A stretch of 64,000 bases of DNA from Isoetes taiwanensis. Lineage: Eukaryota; Streptophyta; Lycopodiopsida; Isoetales; Isoetaceae. Position numbers and translations under genes: made by a program. The DNA lies in NCBI GenBank assembly GCA_021234155.1, contig JAJEKV010000002.1, positions 27,087,299-27,151,298 on the forward strand, read 5' to 3'. Under the pieces are notes generated by a model. The model was given only the letters and a program-made list of their open reading frames with translations, was not told the DNA's origin and did no database searches. Shown one piece after another: positions 9,121 through 20,996 of this stretch; the first letter of the stretch is position 1, and the number at the start of each line of letters is the position of its first letter.

Positions 9121-12100
9121 ATGAGAATCACAACCCGAATTTAAGAGGTATCAAAGGTCCTCCTAAAAGGAAAAGGGCCTTAATTGCACTAAGAGAAATG
9201 AAGGCGCATATCGCCTTAGTACAGAACATAGGGTCAGCCTGAATTTGAGGCTTCAAATTTGGGCAAGTGGATCATACCTAATGGAGACTCAGTGGGACCC
9301 CAAGCAGATGGTACCAAGGGAGGCATATGTATGACCTCGAGAGGATTTACATGTGAAGGAAAATATAAACATGATAATGGCAGGTGGGACCGTGGCTATT
9401 TTGAAGAAGGGCAAATGTTGTTATTGGTGTAATCAATGTATATGCCTCGACCGACTCAGCAGAGAAAAAGAACAATGGGAACAAATAGATGCTTGATCCG
9501 AGCTCACCAAACCAAGAATTGGCTACCGGTTGAGATTACAACAACACACCAAACCGGGACCAAAACTTGGCAAACAAAGCTTAAATATGTCAAAAGGAGA
9601 AAGACTGGCTTGGGATAAGTTGATGACTAACTTTGTATACATTCCTCCATCCTCATCATATCAGTATTCTTGGAGTAATAAAAGGAAAGGGGGGCAGAGA
9701 ACATACTGTTTGTTAGACAGATTTTATCTTTGCAACAATGATCTGATTGATTGGGATAACCTTATTACTTCTTGTGATGTTGGAAATTCTATTTCAGACC
9801 ATTATCCTCAATTCCTGGAGAATATGGCCGATCCACAGAAAGGGGGAATAAAGACTCCCTTCAAATTTAACACTGGGATGCTTCAAAATAAAAGGTTCTG
9901 TGAGGAATTTACAGTGTTTTATAATCAGCTCCCCAAAGTTCCACTCACTCAGTCAATGAAATCCTTCATCCACAAACTTAGGAAAGTTAAGGAATGGGTA
10001 AAGGATTGGGGAAAAAAGTGGAACAGGAAGAAGAAAAACAGAAGATATATGAGGAAATGAGGGAGATAAGGAAATTGCTATTCCAGGACAAGAATAACAA
10101 AAGCTGGCAGGAAAAAGAAGCAGACTTGGAAGTAAAAGTCAAGAAAATTGAAGAGGAAGAGGCAAAAAGCTTGGCAATTAGGAGCAGATGCAAATATCTG
10201 AATGAAATGGATGATGCAGGATCTAGTTTTTTCTTCAGGACAGCAAAAAGTAGAATTTTAAACAATGGAATTGTACAGGTGACAAATGAGCAAGGAGAAT
10301 GTTTGGTCTCCCAATCTGAGATACAGAAATACTTCCATAAAGAATACCAAGCTCTGTTCATCAATTATGAGGTGGATAGTAAAGTAATTGATGACTTTTT
10401 TAAAGATCTGCCCAGTGAACCAGAAATCATAGATGAAGATATGTTAAAAACACCTGCAGAGAAGGAGATACAGGAAACGTTAAAGTCAATGGCACATGAT
10501 AAGAGCCCAGGTCCAGATGGCTTCCAACCCGAGTTCTATATGGAGTTTTGGAAAATTATGAAAGATGACCTCATAACTTTCATTCAGGAAGCATGGCAAG
10601 CTAGATATCTTCACCCTGCTATCAATGCTGGCCATATTACTTTGATTCCTAAAGTAAGTGGACCCATAAACATAGGAGATTGGAGACCTATTTCTTTGAC
10701 TAACACTACCTACAAGGTGTTAGCTAAGATCTTGGCCAACAGATCAAGTCCAAATTTTATTCATGTGATCAACCCATGTCAATCGCTTTTTCTCCCTCAA
10801 AGGAATATATTGGACAACTACATTGGAGCTGTTGAAGGTCTCCATTGGAACAAGTTGTCTAAACAAGAATGTTTGCTGCTCAAGCTGGATTTCAGGAGGG
10901 CATATGATACAATAAGCGGGCAATTTTGGAGAAAGCAATGGCACACTTAGGTTTGTCTGAAAAGGTCTATCAAAAAGTGTTTGATTCAATACAACAAATG
11001 CCTCAAATCTAATCATAAATGGATCATCCATCGATAACTTTCCCCTCAAGAGAGAAGAGTTAGGCAAGGGTGTCCTCTTGCCCCTACCTCTTTTTGATTG
11101 TAGCGTAAGTTTTGACAAAACCGTAATAAAGATGCAGATAAAGGAGAAATTCACCATTGCAACTACCGTGAGGGGAAGGTACCTTTTCAATAATGCAATA
11201 TGCCGATGACACGCTTTGTCTTTTGAAGAAGGATGGAGAAAGTCTCCAAAACTTTTTGTTAGCAATGGAAAATTTTGGTAAGGTATCCGAGTATGTCCAA
11301 CGTAAATAAATGTGCAATTATATTGGAATCTGAAGATAAGGTGATGCAAGGAATTAAGGTGCTTGGCAAGGATGCTGGTACAGTAATACTAGGCATACCT
11401 CTGGCATTAAACTCTTCTCTCAAAGGACTTTGGGATCCAATAGTGACTCGGATCAAAAAGAAACTTGATCATACTCTTCTTTTTATCATTGGTCAGTAAT
11501 TCAGATAGCCAATGCTGAATTGGAAGTACTCATGTGTACTTCTCCTCCGCAATTATATAGGGATAAAGCATCATACGGAAGATAGAAGCAAAGAATTAGG
11601 AAATTCATCCGCAAGGTACACATAAGGTGGCTTTGGGATGACCTGACCAAGTCTAGGAAAGAAGGAGGGATGGGGTGCAAGGATCTGTTCTTGCAAGCAC
11701 AAGCTTTGGCTACTAAGATGATTTGGAGGGCCATTCAGCATAAATCAACATCACCGCCGTAAACCGGTGAGGTATTGATCAATGAATCTTATCCCGTGGG
11801 TAGTCACAAAGATAAGACACCAATTACCGACATCGCCTTATTTCCAATTTAACCCTTGCCCAAATACATCTCCCATTTTGAGAAGGATGTTTCGTGCCCG
11901 AACTTGGCGCACTATGTTATAAACCTCCCATATTGGATACAAGATCGAAAGATATAAATTTCTTTCCGCATCCGTGGTTTTAAATAGTGACAATGATCGC
12001 TTAGCCCTCGACACCCTCGTAAATATATGCAAAGGAATCAGCCGAATAAGAAAGATAGGTGACCTTTGGGATGAGACAAAAGGTTGGAAAAATTGGGAAA

Positions 12101-12790
12101 CAAAGAGCTGAAGCCGACAAAAGGATCACGATGGATAGAAAGATATACAAGGCGCTATGGAGAAAGTCGACAAATTGATGAGTCGGGCAAGTACCACCAA
12201 TCGCTGGCAGCTAAGGGCGCGAAGTTTACTCACCAAAGCAATCTACAAAGGTAATCGATTAGCCATAAACCTTCAAAGGCTACTTTATTATGGAATTGTG
12301 AAGAAGAACAGCTAGCAGCAATTTGCAAAAAGGGGTGGAAAAATTACACTGCAAACAAAATAAAGGCATTCAGGTGGATCATATTACATCAGGGGCTGAC
12401 AGCAAACTTCAAAAGACATAAGATGGATCCAAAGGTCTCAAAGATGTGTCCAATGGGATGTGGGGAAGCAGAAACATCTAACCATGTATTCCAGTGTCAA
12501 TTTGTATCAGAGTTTTGGAATTAGACTTCTCAGATCAACAAGACAGCAATTGGAGAACGTGGCCTTATAGAATTTCTGAATACAGATAATAGAATCCAAT
12601 GTACTACAAGGTCATTAGGCTGCTAGGCAATTTGGAAACACAGGAACAGAGTGGCAATGGAAAACAAAAATCCCAATCTCATTTGGCTCAAGCAAACTTT
12701 TCTTGCAGACTTGGCTAACTCAAAGAAGAGAGCACATAAATCCCTCGAAAGGAAAAAAATTATGATACAGCCGGAATGCCTTTGGCGCAT
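9121..12790 (+). pseudogene. LINE1-A ORF2: endonuclease, reverse transcriptase, zf-RVT
   Basis: ORF2 makes the nick and reverse-transcribes the LINE RNA at the nick. The start MRIT.RNLRGIKGP at 9121 matches MKILSWNLRGIKGP of LINE2. Endonuclease motifs run to ISDHYP near 9790. The RT begins near 10440 with KSPGPDG, WRPISLTN, LLKLDFRRAYD and, after frame breaks, MQYADDTLCLLKK near 11190-11230 (catalytic YADD). The zinc site CPMGCGEAETSNHVFQC follows near 12440-12500. The longest unbroken stretch is 9994-10950. Copy B is open through 46573-46944, where this copy breaks, so several lesions are likely to be errors. Confidence 0.85.
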
Positions 12791-12998
12791 TTCGTGGTAA
12801 TTATGAATTCTTTATTCTCAATCTAACTGTTGATGATGATGTGTTGCACAGATGCTATGAAGAGACTCAACAGGTGGGGAGCTGCTGACAGGGGAATGGG
12901 AGTTGCAGAAGACTCAGAAAGTGAAGATGCCAATCTTCCAGGTATAGAAGAAGAAGAAATTTTCATCCAAATTTAACAGAGCTTATCCATGCTTCGCA

Positions 12999-13220
12999 TT
13001 GAAGAAAATACTGAAGAAGCCTGAAGTATGGAGACACAACAATCTTCGACCATATTTCATGAACCTGTTTCATAAATGGCAGCAGAAAAGAGAGGCTCAT
13101 GTCCTCCTATTGCTGGACTTCACAAATTACAGAGTGGATAAGCTCGATCTAGTTCTCAATATTTTAGGCCGCAGGTCTGTCCAGGATCTTACCATCCAAG
13201 ATCTGATCGAGGCACAATGA
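12999..13220 (+). CDS. LINE1-A C-terminal/ORF3-like segment, unknown function
   Basis: An open frame of 73 codons reading KKILKK, then a FHKWQQKREAHVLLLLDF core, then LGRRSVQDLTIQDLIEAQ and a stop at 13220. The 3' half recurs in copy B (48850-49060). It lies after zf-RVT, in the position of ORF3 in LINE2/LINE3, but I see no sequence similarity to that protein. It may be the tail of ORF2 in another frame or a separate short ORF. Confidence 0.4.
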   Translation: MKKILKKPEVWRHNNLRPYFMNLFHKWQQKREAHVLLLLDFTNYRVDKLDLVLNILGRRSVQDLTIQDLIEAQ

Positions 13221-13823
13221 TCTATACTGCTCTACATCTGAAACTGCTAATCTATGTCTAGTCATAATAATTTTGAATTTTGATAGATCGACTTAGATCC
13301 GGGCCGATAGCACAACTCCTATTATTAGAATGTGCAATTTTTATTATACGTATGCCATCTATGGTATACCCTATATGTATTTAAGATTTTAGTATGAATA
13401 TAAATCCCACCTTGACTCCCAAAAAAAAAAAAAAAAAATTTTTTTTTTTTTTTTTTGAGAGAATGGGGTTTTTTTCATTAATTATAGAAAAAGGTACAAG
13501 AAGTTAAGTGAGCCATAAAATTGGCCACCCAGAATAAAACATGCAAGATTAATTAACATATATGAAAGATGTGCTATGGCTATAGCAGAAGTAGTCTGAA
13601 TATTTTGAAAATTTGAAGTAGAGATCAGCCTTATGAGAGGCTGTGAACCTGTAGTGTTGTTCCTGAGTTGAACCATCATTGAATCAAAATTCCTCAAGTG
13701 GATTTGAGGTAGCATTCTGATGACAAAATCCTGTAAATCCTGTTGATGTTGCTGCAGCAGTGAGAATGTAAAACAGGTGGAAAGTTGAGATAAGAATAGT
13801 GTGGTGCAAGGATGGGGAATTAT

Positions 13824-14335
13824 CTAAGGATTTGGTTGAAATTGATGAGTGTGAAGGTAGTCATGGTTGGCTTGGAAGTGTGGCCGCAGTAATCGAGTGT
13901 TTCCATTTCCCGCTTTAGCTCTTGAATCAAGGTGTCGAGTTGGTTGTGGACATCAAGATGATCAAAGTGCCATAGGCATCCGCCAAGCATCCGTGATGAT
14001 AGTAGCATTCTCTCAGAGTAATCAAATTGCTAGTCTCGTCATTCTTCTTCCAATGCTTTCCCATGAACCACCATAATCGCATTCATTAGGTAAGTGCTCC
14101 CCGCAAAAATTCTATGGCCCAATCTATTTCATGATCATGGATATCCGTATATCAATATCCAGAAACGCCTCGACTAGGCCTCCCACATATCATCCTCTCA
14201 GATAATTAATGTCATGCACTAATCTCTCGGGAAAAGTCTCAGATTCACCGGGCTCAACAGACGGACGAAATCTCCGCTAAGGCTCATCATGTAGTCTAGC
14301 GTAAAGACATTCAATGTTAGTAGGAGGGCATTACA
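13824..14335 (-). pseudogene. LINE2-A ORF3, frame-broken copy
   Basis: Homologue of LINE3 ORF3 (4111-4587). This copy lies in a patch where almost every CAG/CTG present in copy B (49666-50175) is altered, which breaks the frame repeatedly, beginning just after the ATG. The end, with HTHQFQPNP and TAG at 13824-13826, is clean. The start overlaps the ORF2 stop. Confidence 0.6.
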
Positions 14336-17300
14336 TGTTGTAATTTAAAACGTATCGATGATGGCCTATGAAATTACCAATAATATGCCATTTATTGTCT
14401 ACAGAATCTTCATCTAAATGCATTTGACTAATTGCAGTCAATTCAATGTCATACATAACCTGTGTTTTTATCCACTGTGTAGATAAATTTTTGCCTCCAT
14501 AATGACATCTGTTTCTATGCTTCCATACATTCCACAATGCAATAAAACAAAGAGAATTTTTAAAAGCATCATCATTCATTATAAAATCCAACAGGATAGC
14601 AGGGCAAACAATGTTGAAAGAATTTTCAAACCACAACAAAAAAGGAGTAAGTTTTGCACACCCAAAAATGTGTTCAAGAGTTTCTGCATATCCACAACCT
14701 AGGGGGCAATTAGAGTTCAAAGAGTTGGCAGTTTGATTTGAATGCCTGGATATCATTTCCAGGTTTGGCACACTTTTATTTGCAATAAGCCAAATAAAAT
14801 ATGAAATTTTTGGAGGCAGATAAGAATGCCAAATGTTTGTGAAAAGCCTAGTTTCAGTGTCATCCGAGAATCCCCAGTACACTTTAGCCTTTGAAGGTAT
14901 AGTAGGCTTATTTAGGCATTTGTAGACCTTTGAGACACTGTAGGTGGGTTTCTCCATAAGATTCCAATCATTAATAATGGGATTATCATTGAGATTTAAA
15001 GTACTGACCTTCTGCATTATATATTTGAAAAGAATCTTGTCAGATGAAGTACCTCTGATCTTATGCTTCATATTGGTCCATGAGATCCATCTTGTCTGAT
15101 CCCATAGATCTCCAAGATTAAGCACATTGCATTCTTTCCATTTCTTATACAACTTATAATGTCTGATAGCCAGAGGAGTAGAGTTGTTTCTAGATAGGTT
15201 AGAGTTCCAAAAAATACTCGTGTTGAGGTGACTGTTCTCCAACTTAGAGTGCTCGAAAGTCAAATGAACCTTATTCCAGGCCACAATCATGTTTCTCATG
15301 AGAGGAGAGATAGAAGAGGCAGGTTGCAAAAATGTAAAGGCAGAAGAGGGCAAGCTATGAGAGATAGAAGCATGCTTTTTAGGATGGCTACAAGAAAGCC
15401 AGTGATTGATGAATATGGAAGCTGGATTATTGTTCATGAACAAAGATTTCCAGATATATTTGCCTGCCAGAGCATAGCTTTGTAAAATTAGATTCTTGCA
15501 GCCAAGACCACCTTGAATTTTGTTTCTGGTAATTGAAGTCCAATTGACCATGTGGTGCTTCCCCCAAATGAAATTTCTGACTATCCTTTCAATCTGATGA
15601 TAGATACATTTAGGAGCAAGAAGTGCAGAGGAGAAGTAGATGTGGGAGGCTGCAATAACTGAGTTTGCAATTATGGTTCTTCCAGCCAAAGAAAGACAGT
15701 TGCCATAATTGCCAAGCTTCTTTCTTATCTTTTCAACAATGGGAGTCCAAAGACCTTTAAGACTAGGATTGAGTGACAAAGGCATACCTAGGAGATTTGT
15801 AGTTTCAATAGCCTTCATACATTTAATTCCTGCAATACTATCAGTATCCAAATCACCAAATGATAATGCATTTGTTCCTGTTTAAGTGAATCCCAGAGGC
15901 AGCTCCAAAATTATGAATGGTCAGCAGGAAAGTGTCAATGATAGTTGAATCATTTTTGAGAAAACTGAAAGAATCATCTGCATACTGGAGAATTGCCAGA
16001 TTTGTGTTGTTGTCAGGGAGAGTTATGCCAGTAATTTGTCCACTAGTTTGAAGGTGAGAGATAACTCTGGTTAGCATCTCTGCAACTGCTAGAAATAGGT
16101 AGGGGGCAAATGGGCACCCTTGTCTGACACCTCGAGCCAGTGGGAAGAAAAAACCAGGGGATCCATTAACAAGAACAGTAGATTGAGATCTGGAATTTAG
16201 CCCCATAATAAGCTTAATGATCTTATCAGTAAATCCTAACTTCTTGAGAGAGAATTGAAGAAAGTCCCATCTAACCATGTCAAAAGCTTTTGAAAAATCC
16301 AGCTTCAACAAGATGCAGTTCTGATTGGTCAATTTGTTCCAGTGCATCCCTTCCATGGCAGCAATATAATTATCAAGGATGTATCTATTAGGAAGGAAAG
16401 CAGATTGGTTGGAACTAATGACCTCTTGAAGGTGAGACTTGACCCTGTTTGCAATGATTTTAGCACAGATCTTGTAAGTAGAATTTGTCAAAGAAATAGG
16501 CCTCCAATCAGAGAAAGATTGAGGATTGTCCACCTTTGGAATTAAGGAAATAAGGCCAGCAGAAAGAGCAGGGTGCAAGTGATTCGAGTTCCAGAAACCT
16601 TTGATCATCAACATAAGATCATTTTTAATAATGTCCCAGAATTTGATGTAGAATTCAGGAGGCAAGCCATCAGGACCAAGGCTTTTCCCTTTGGCTAAGC
16701 TTTTGAGAGTTGAAAGAATTTCCTCCATAGAAGGGGTGGTCTCTAAATCATGAGACATAATTCTATCACTGTATAGGTTGTTATCATTAATCAAATCAGT
16801 GAAGGAATTGGCACTAGCAGATTGCATAGGGGTGTCCGAAGGATGAGTGAAGATATTTGCATATTTGGAGCAGAAGTAATTGGATATTTCTTTTGATCCT
16901 CTAGATTATTACCATTATCATCCATGATAGAGGAAAGCTGACTTTTTAAAAGTCTGGATCTAGCCACCCTATAGAAGAATTTCGAGTTACCATGGTCCAT
17001 TTTTTGAGAAATATTTGAGCTTACATCTAATTGATGAGCCTTTGGCCTCTAGCTCTTCAATGGTTTTAATGCTCATCTCAAGGTTCCCTTCTTGCCAGTG
17101 AAGGTCAATGTTAAGAGGGTCATGTTGGAGTTTCAGTCTAACTTCTTTCATTTCTTCTAAATAAACTCTTTTTTTTCAAACCTTGCCGGCCATGAAGGTG
17201 TTTTGCCCAACGCTAATCCAGACTTAGACTCCTTTAGATTAGAATAGAATGATCTCATAGAATTTGTAGATCTAACTCTAAGAGAGTTGTAAAATGCAAA

Positions 17301-18096
17301 AAAAATCTCTACAGAAGATGTCAGAGTCAAGAAGGGAGCAGCTTAGCTTGAAGGGAGTATTTCCATGTCTCTTAATAGTGAGCGTATGTTTAGTGATAAG
17401 AAACTAAAGCTGGTGGTAAGAGATGGAGGTACATTCATCACTATAGACAAAGCAGTTGTCCCAAAAATCATTATGAATGTTATTGATGTAGTATCTGTCC
17501 AGTGCACAGTAAACCCTATTGTTCCCATCTTGTTTATTTGACCAAGAGTAGGCAGAAGTGGAGGAAGGAATATGTTGTAAAAAATGCCTGTCTAGCGGAT
17601 GGTCCCAATGAGTTCTCTCATCTGTGGACATATTCAAATCTCTACCAATTTTCGTATCCCAAGTGGGAGTGTTGTTGAAGTCACCAGCCATGATCCAGGT
17701 TTCACAAGTTTGAGATGTTAGCCAATTGTTTATAATAGGCCAAGTAGTAGATCTGATCCTAGAATCTATAGAGGCATAGATGTTAATGACTCCAAAAGTG
17801 AAGTCATTATTTCTGAGAATAACAGATTGCCAAGTTTGACAGGGACTGTTATAGATCAGGCTATGATCAAGATGTTTCCAAATGATGCAGAGACCTCCAG
17901 AGGTGCCAGTAGCTTCAATCCAAATCGAGGAGAATCCAGGGCCAATCCAATCAGCCAGGTTTGAACATTCAAAATTTGGGAGTCTAAGCTCCTGGAGAAG
18001 GATAATGTCAGCATCATAATTTCTAATTTGAGAAATTGCCCTTCTTCTCTTCAGGGGGCCTTTTATTCCTCTGAGATTCCAGCTTAGAATCTTCAT
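14331..18096 (-). pseudogene. LINE2-A ORF2: endonuclease, RT, zf-RVT
   Basis: The start MKILSWNLRGIKGP is at 18096. The endonuclease runs to about 17410 with FGVINIYAS, MAGDFNNTP and TSAYSWSN. Its last catalytic motif, normally S-D-H, reads ISYHQL followed by a stop, and copy B has the same. The RT is open over 16827-15853, with SLGPDG, WRPISLTN, LLKLDFSKAFD, GVRQGCPFAP and catalytic LQYADDS (codons near 15973-15987). 15851-14331 holds the thumb, the zf-RVT site (CPLGCGYAETLEHIFGC) and ALWNVWKHRNRC. The frame shifts once between these parts near 15852. The lost endonuclease motif suggests the element was dead before duplication. Confidence 0.88.
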
Positions 18097-18131
18097 GGTG
18101 AGGAGGATAGCAGCAGCAAAGGATAAGGTAA

Positions 18132-18838
18132 TTAACAATGTTTCCTAGATCTCAGCCTGGTGTTTGCTGCAGGAGTACTGAGAGTGCTGAGAATAGTCTT
18201 TTTCTTTGCTTTCTTGCCTTTAGATTTGGGAGTGTCAGAGGAATTGTGATGAGGTGTAAGGAAAGCATCATCATCCCAGGAAATGTTATCGCCAAGGGTA
18301 TTTTTGAGAGCATTCTCCTTGTCGTAATCGCTGTCAATGAGGTTGTGTCTACAGAATTTTTTCCCTCAGAAGAATTATCATGATGAGGGCACATCCAAAA
18401 TTTAGATTTGCAGCAGTCTATGTCAGCTGAGTTTGTTGAAGCAGTGTAGATGGAGTTAATAGAAATATCATTCAGGTTGTCTCTTTCATTATTATTAGTT
18501 AAAGAAACAAACTTAGAGTTTACAAAGGGAAAGATCTTGCCCGAAATGTCTTGGTCGAAGAAAAAGATCCGCAAGTTCAACCTCGTTGTATAACATTTAT
18601 TGTTGACATTTGCACATTGTTCAACATCCATTGTTGGAATAATCAAGTTTCCTCGAAAGCATCATCATTTAACAAGAGTTTGTTCCCAAAGCAGGTTGAT
18701 ATGTCTTTGGCAATCGTAATCATTATCGACCTTTACTACATCCGACACTTGTCCAAGAGTTCCCGATGGCATTTCTCGACATCGCAATCAATTCCCTGGG
18801 TTGTGAAGCTATCTCGTGAAATGGTACCATGTTGAGGA
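18132..18838 (-). pseudogene. LINE2-A ORF1, C-terminal part
   Basis: Acidic, Ser/Thr-rich protein end, closing RSRKHC and a TAA at 18132-18134, 35 bases before the ORF2 start. It includes a Cys/His stretch CCKSKFWMCPHHDNS near 18380-18420, which may be a zinc-binding site. At 18838 the frame is cut by the LTR element; the N-terminal side resumes at 31701. The segment near 18540-18830 is CAG/CTG-altered in this copy and clean in copy B (54360-54670). Confidence 0.7.
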
Positions 18839-20319
18839 GTGTGATGCTCCAAAGATTTATATACGGCCTCAAGACGATACCGCATCAAGGCTGCCACGCC
18901 AGATACGCCATTCCACCGACGGTACACCGACGATACCAAGCAAGGACGCCTCTAGGGGGCAATCTTGTAATGGTGCGCATACTTAGCAATGCGCCGCACC
19001 TTTAGACCTTTAACCCATTAAAGGTAGACCAAGGGTCATGGGAACCCTAAAACCTAACCGATAGCCTACATAAGGCATCAAACCCTAACATTCCCCTTTT
19101 CACCTACGCACCTTCCGAGCCCGATTCACAAGACTGGAGGAGTCGATTCCAACTCCCACGACCGCCTCAGACATTTCAAAGATGTCGACGCCCTTCCGAC
19201 CGCATCTCGTAGACATGGACGCCTCGATCGAGAGGAGGAACCGTGGATCAGTATTTGGTCGATCAAATAGCATAAACCTTACTCCAAAATTCTTCAACCA
19301 AAGAGGGTTTAGCCTATTAGATCGCCCATAGCAGCCAAGTAGATCCCGAGATTGATCTAACTAAAGAACCTAATTCTATGAGATAGATTAGTCTTTATGA
19401 TTTATTATGTTGATATGATGGACGGATGCATTCTCGTGGACTCATTGTATTGGGAAGGGGGTAGAGACTTAAAGCTTAGTAGATGATGCCCTAGCTAGTC
19501 CCTCTTAGTGCATTACTAGTTTTCGCCCGTGGTACAAGAACCCCACCGGGTTGTGGGTGAAGGGACTAGACCGCTCGTAACGAGGTTCGTGGTTGACCCA
19601 TCCCCCCGGTGTGTAAGGCCTACCGGGGATCGAGTGACTAGGTCTAATGGCTTGCCACCGAGTGTGGGTAAGGCATGGGCTCGACACCGCGGGGTGGAGT
19701 TCACCTTCCAAAGGGGTTAAGTCGGCAGGGCAAAGGGCCCCTAGTCGCCTTTGGGTCAAAGATGTAGATCTCGGTGGAGCTGATCCCTACCGCCCCATCG
19801 GGCCTGGGAGATGTAACCCGTGAGTAGCCCCTTTGGCTACGCATCTCGGGCCAAGCTACAAAGTCCCAACACTCTTCAACCTACTCGCAAAGTGTGCAAT
19901 GAGGGGGGCGGATGGAGTGGACAACCCAATGCCATGTTCTTATGCCAGCCCAATCCATTGTCATGATTCTCGTCTCTAAGGAACTCTGGAGACCCAAGCT
20001 TGTCAGTCCATCCCTGTGTCTGAGCCTTGGGTAGGAACCTCTTTTGTATTGTGCTGATCTTTGTCTATGCAGATGTTGATGTGCACCCTTCGAGGTGGAT
20101 ATATGATGTATGTTACTGACGTATATGTTTACGCTTCCGCAGCTAGGTAGACCCCGAGGGAGACGGGGTAAAATGACCCCTTCATTCTTCCCCACTGTGG
20201 ATTCCGATGGTCACAAAGCTGATCCGTGGGAGGGCTCTCAGACAAGATGGAGCTGGTATAGGGGATGAACTCCTGGTTGTATACAGTGAGGACATCGTAT
20301 ACGAGGAGGGGACGTCACA
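18839..20319 (+). repeat. 5' LTR, copy A
   Basis: Begins TGTGATGCTCCAAAG and ends GGGGACGTCACA. It is about 1,481 bp and near-identical by eye to 30221-31700. It contains no coding sequence; the short frames within it are chance. The left flank is the target duplication AGGAG. Confidence 0.95.
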
Positions 20320-20320
20320 G

Positions 20321-20332
20321 TGGTATCAGAGC
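20321..20332 (+). promoter_or_regulatory. primer binding site, initiator Met-tRNA
   Basis: TGGTATCAGAGC, one base after the 5' LTR, is complementary to the 3' end of plant initiator methionine tRNA, the usual minus-strand primer for Ty3/Gypsy and Ty1/Copia elements. Confidence 0.93.
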
Positions 20333-20531
20333 TATGTTCTTGGAGACCAAGAGCAAAGCACTGGCCATACTCCCTGTAGCACTAACTTGATAGGATCCTT
20401 AAGCCTCGAAAAGTGGGAAATTTTTTTTTCTCATTTTTGTAGTTTATGCTAAGCTAGTAACAATTAAGTGAATTGGAACTTAATAAGACTAAAAAAGAAT
20501 GACCAAAAAAAAAAAAAAAAAAAATCTTCCA

Positions 20532-20600
20532 GTGAGGTTCACCACACTACCGGTCAAAGAACTAAACTTTAGTTTTTGAGCGAGGCGCAAGCTGTGAGAC
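20532..20600. repeat. hairpin cassette 1 (LTR element A leader)
   Basis: About 69 bases with a central palindrome aactaaactttagttttt, GC-rich inner arms, and an outer right arm agctgtgagac. Its left arm is altered (gtgaggttcacc). First of four related cassettes. Confidence 0.7.
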
Positions 20601-20718
20601 ATCGAGCCAAGATCACTTAAACATGATGAATTTGAGAAAACTAATATGGTAAAGCTAATTCTAAGATAGGAATTAATAAGAATAGCATGATTAGATTACT
20701 TAAATTACTTAAACTTAG

Positions 20719-20785
20719 GAGATTCACACTGCATACCGACTAAAAACTAAACTTTAGTTTTTGAGCGAGGCGCGACCTGTGAGAC
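20719..20785. repeat. hairpin cassette 2 (LTR element A leader)
   Basis: Same cassette: taccgac, aaaactaaactttagttttt, gagcgaggcgc, ctgtgagac. It lies 103 bases before the first TATAAATAG box. Confidence 0.7.
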
Positions 20786-20888
20786 CAATAAGTAGGAAAA
20801 GTCTGAAATAAGTGTAAGTTTTAACTAAATAGGTATCTTAGCATGTTAAATAGAACAACTTGAAGTTTGACCTAAAAATTTGCCAAGC

Positions 20889-20897
20889 TATAAATAG
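20889..20897 (+). promoter_or_regulatory. internal TATA box before extra ORF-A
   Basis: TATAAATAG, followed by ccccttattt, 99 bases before the ATG at 20997. The same box, phrase and spacing recur before ORF-B, and both are kept in copy B (56736-56744). This fits a pol II core promoter inside the element. Confidence 0.6.
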
Positions 20898-20996
20898 AAG
20901 TAGACCCCCTTATTTGAACATTCCCGCCTTAGAAACCAGCTCTCGCTCCCTAAGGCGATCTTTGGCGCCCGAGATCCGATTCACGATCCGTCAAAT

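Larger units (their letters stand above)
5093..13438 (+). mobile_element. LINE1 copy A: near full-length L1-type LINE
   Basis: The order is a short 5' UTR, ORF1 (from 5152), ORF2 with AP-like endonuclease, reverse transcriptase and zf-RVT, a short C-terminal region, a 3' UTR, and an A18 tail at 13421-13438. The tail abuts the T18 tail of LINE2 directly. ORF1 is interrupted by a ~1.5 kb repeat block (7072-8570). The reading frames are broken in many places. Comparison with copy B (41598-49277) shows that most breaks sit at altered CAG/CTG sites, so the element may be less damaged than it looks. The 5' boundary is inferred from where LINE3 ends. Confidence 0.8.
13439..18838 (-). mobile_element. 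LINE2 copy A (3' segment up to LTR insertion)
   Basis: Minus-strand L1-type LINE. Its poly-A tail appears as T18 at 13439-13456, followed by the family 3' end shared with LINE3. In LINE order it has ORF1 (31701-32558 plus 18132-18838), ORF2 (18096-14331), ORF3 (14335-13824) and a 3' UTR of about 370 bases. The chromodomain LTR element at 18839-31700 sits in ORF1. The same element is present with identical junctions at 49284-54676. Confidence 0.88.

Noticed and set aside
13866-14330. Methylcytosine deamination or a RIP-like process as the cause of the CAG/CTG differences
   Set aside because: The changes create CG dinucleotides, transversions and indels, and alternate between copies; deamination gives only C-to-T and G-to-A.
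16342-16545. 67-codon frame on the strand opposite the LINE2 RT, identical at 52178-52381
   Set aside because: A shadow of the conserved RT sequence; identity only reflects the duplicated DNA.
19505-19759. Open frames inside the LTRs (also 30917-31213 and 55345-55596)
   Set aside because: They lie wholly in non-coding LTR sequence, differ between the LTR copies and have no known product.
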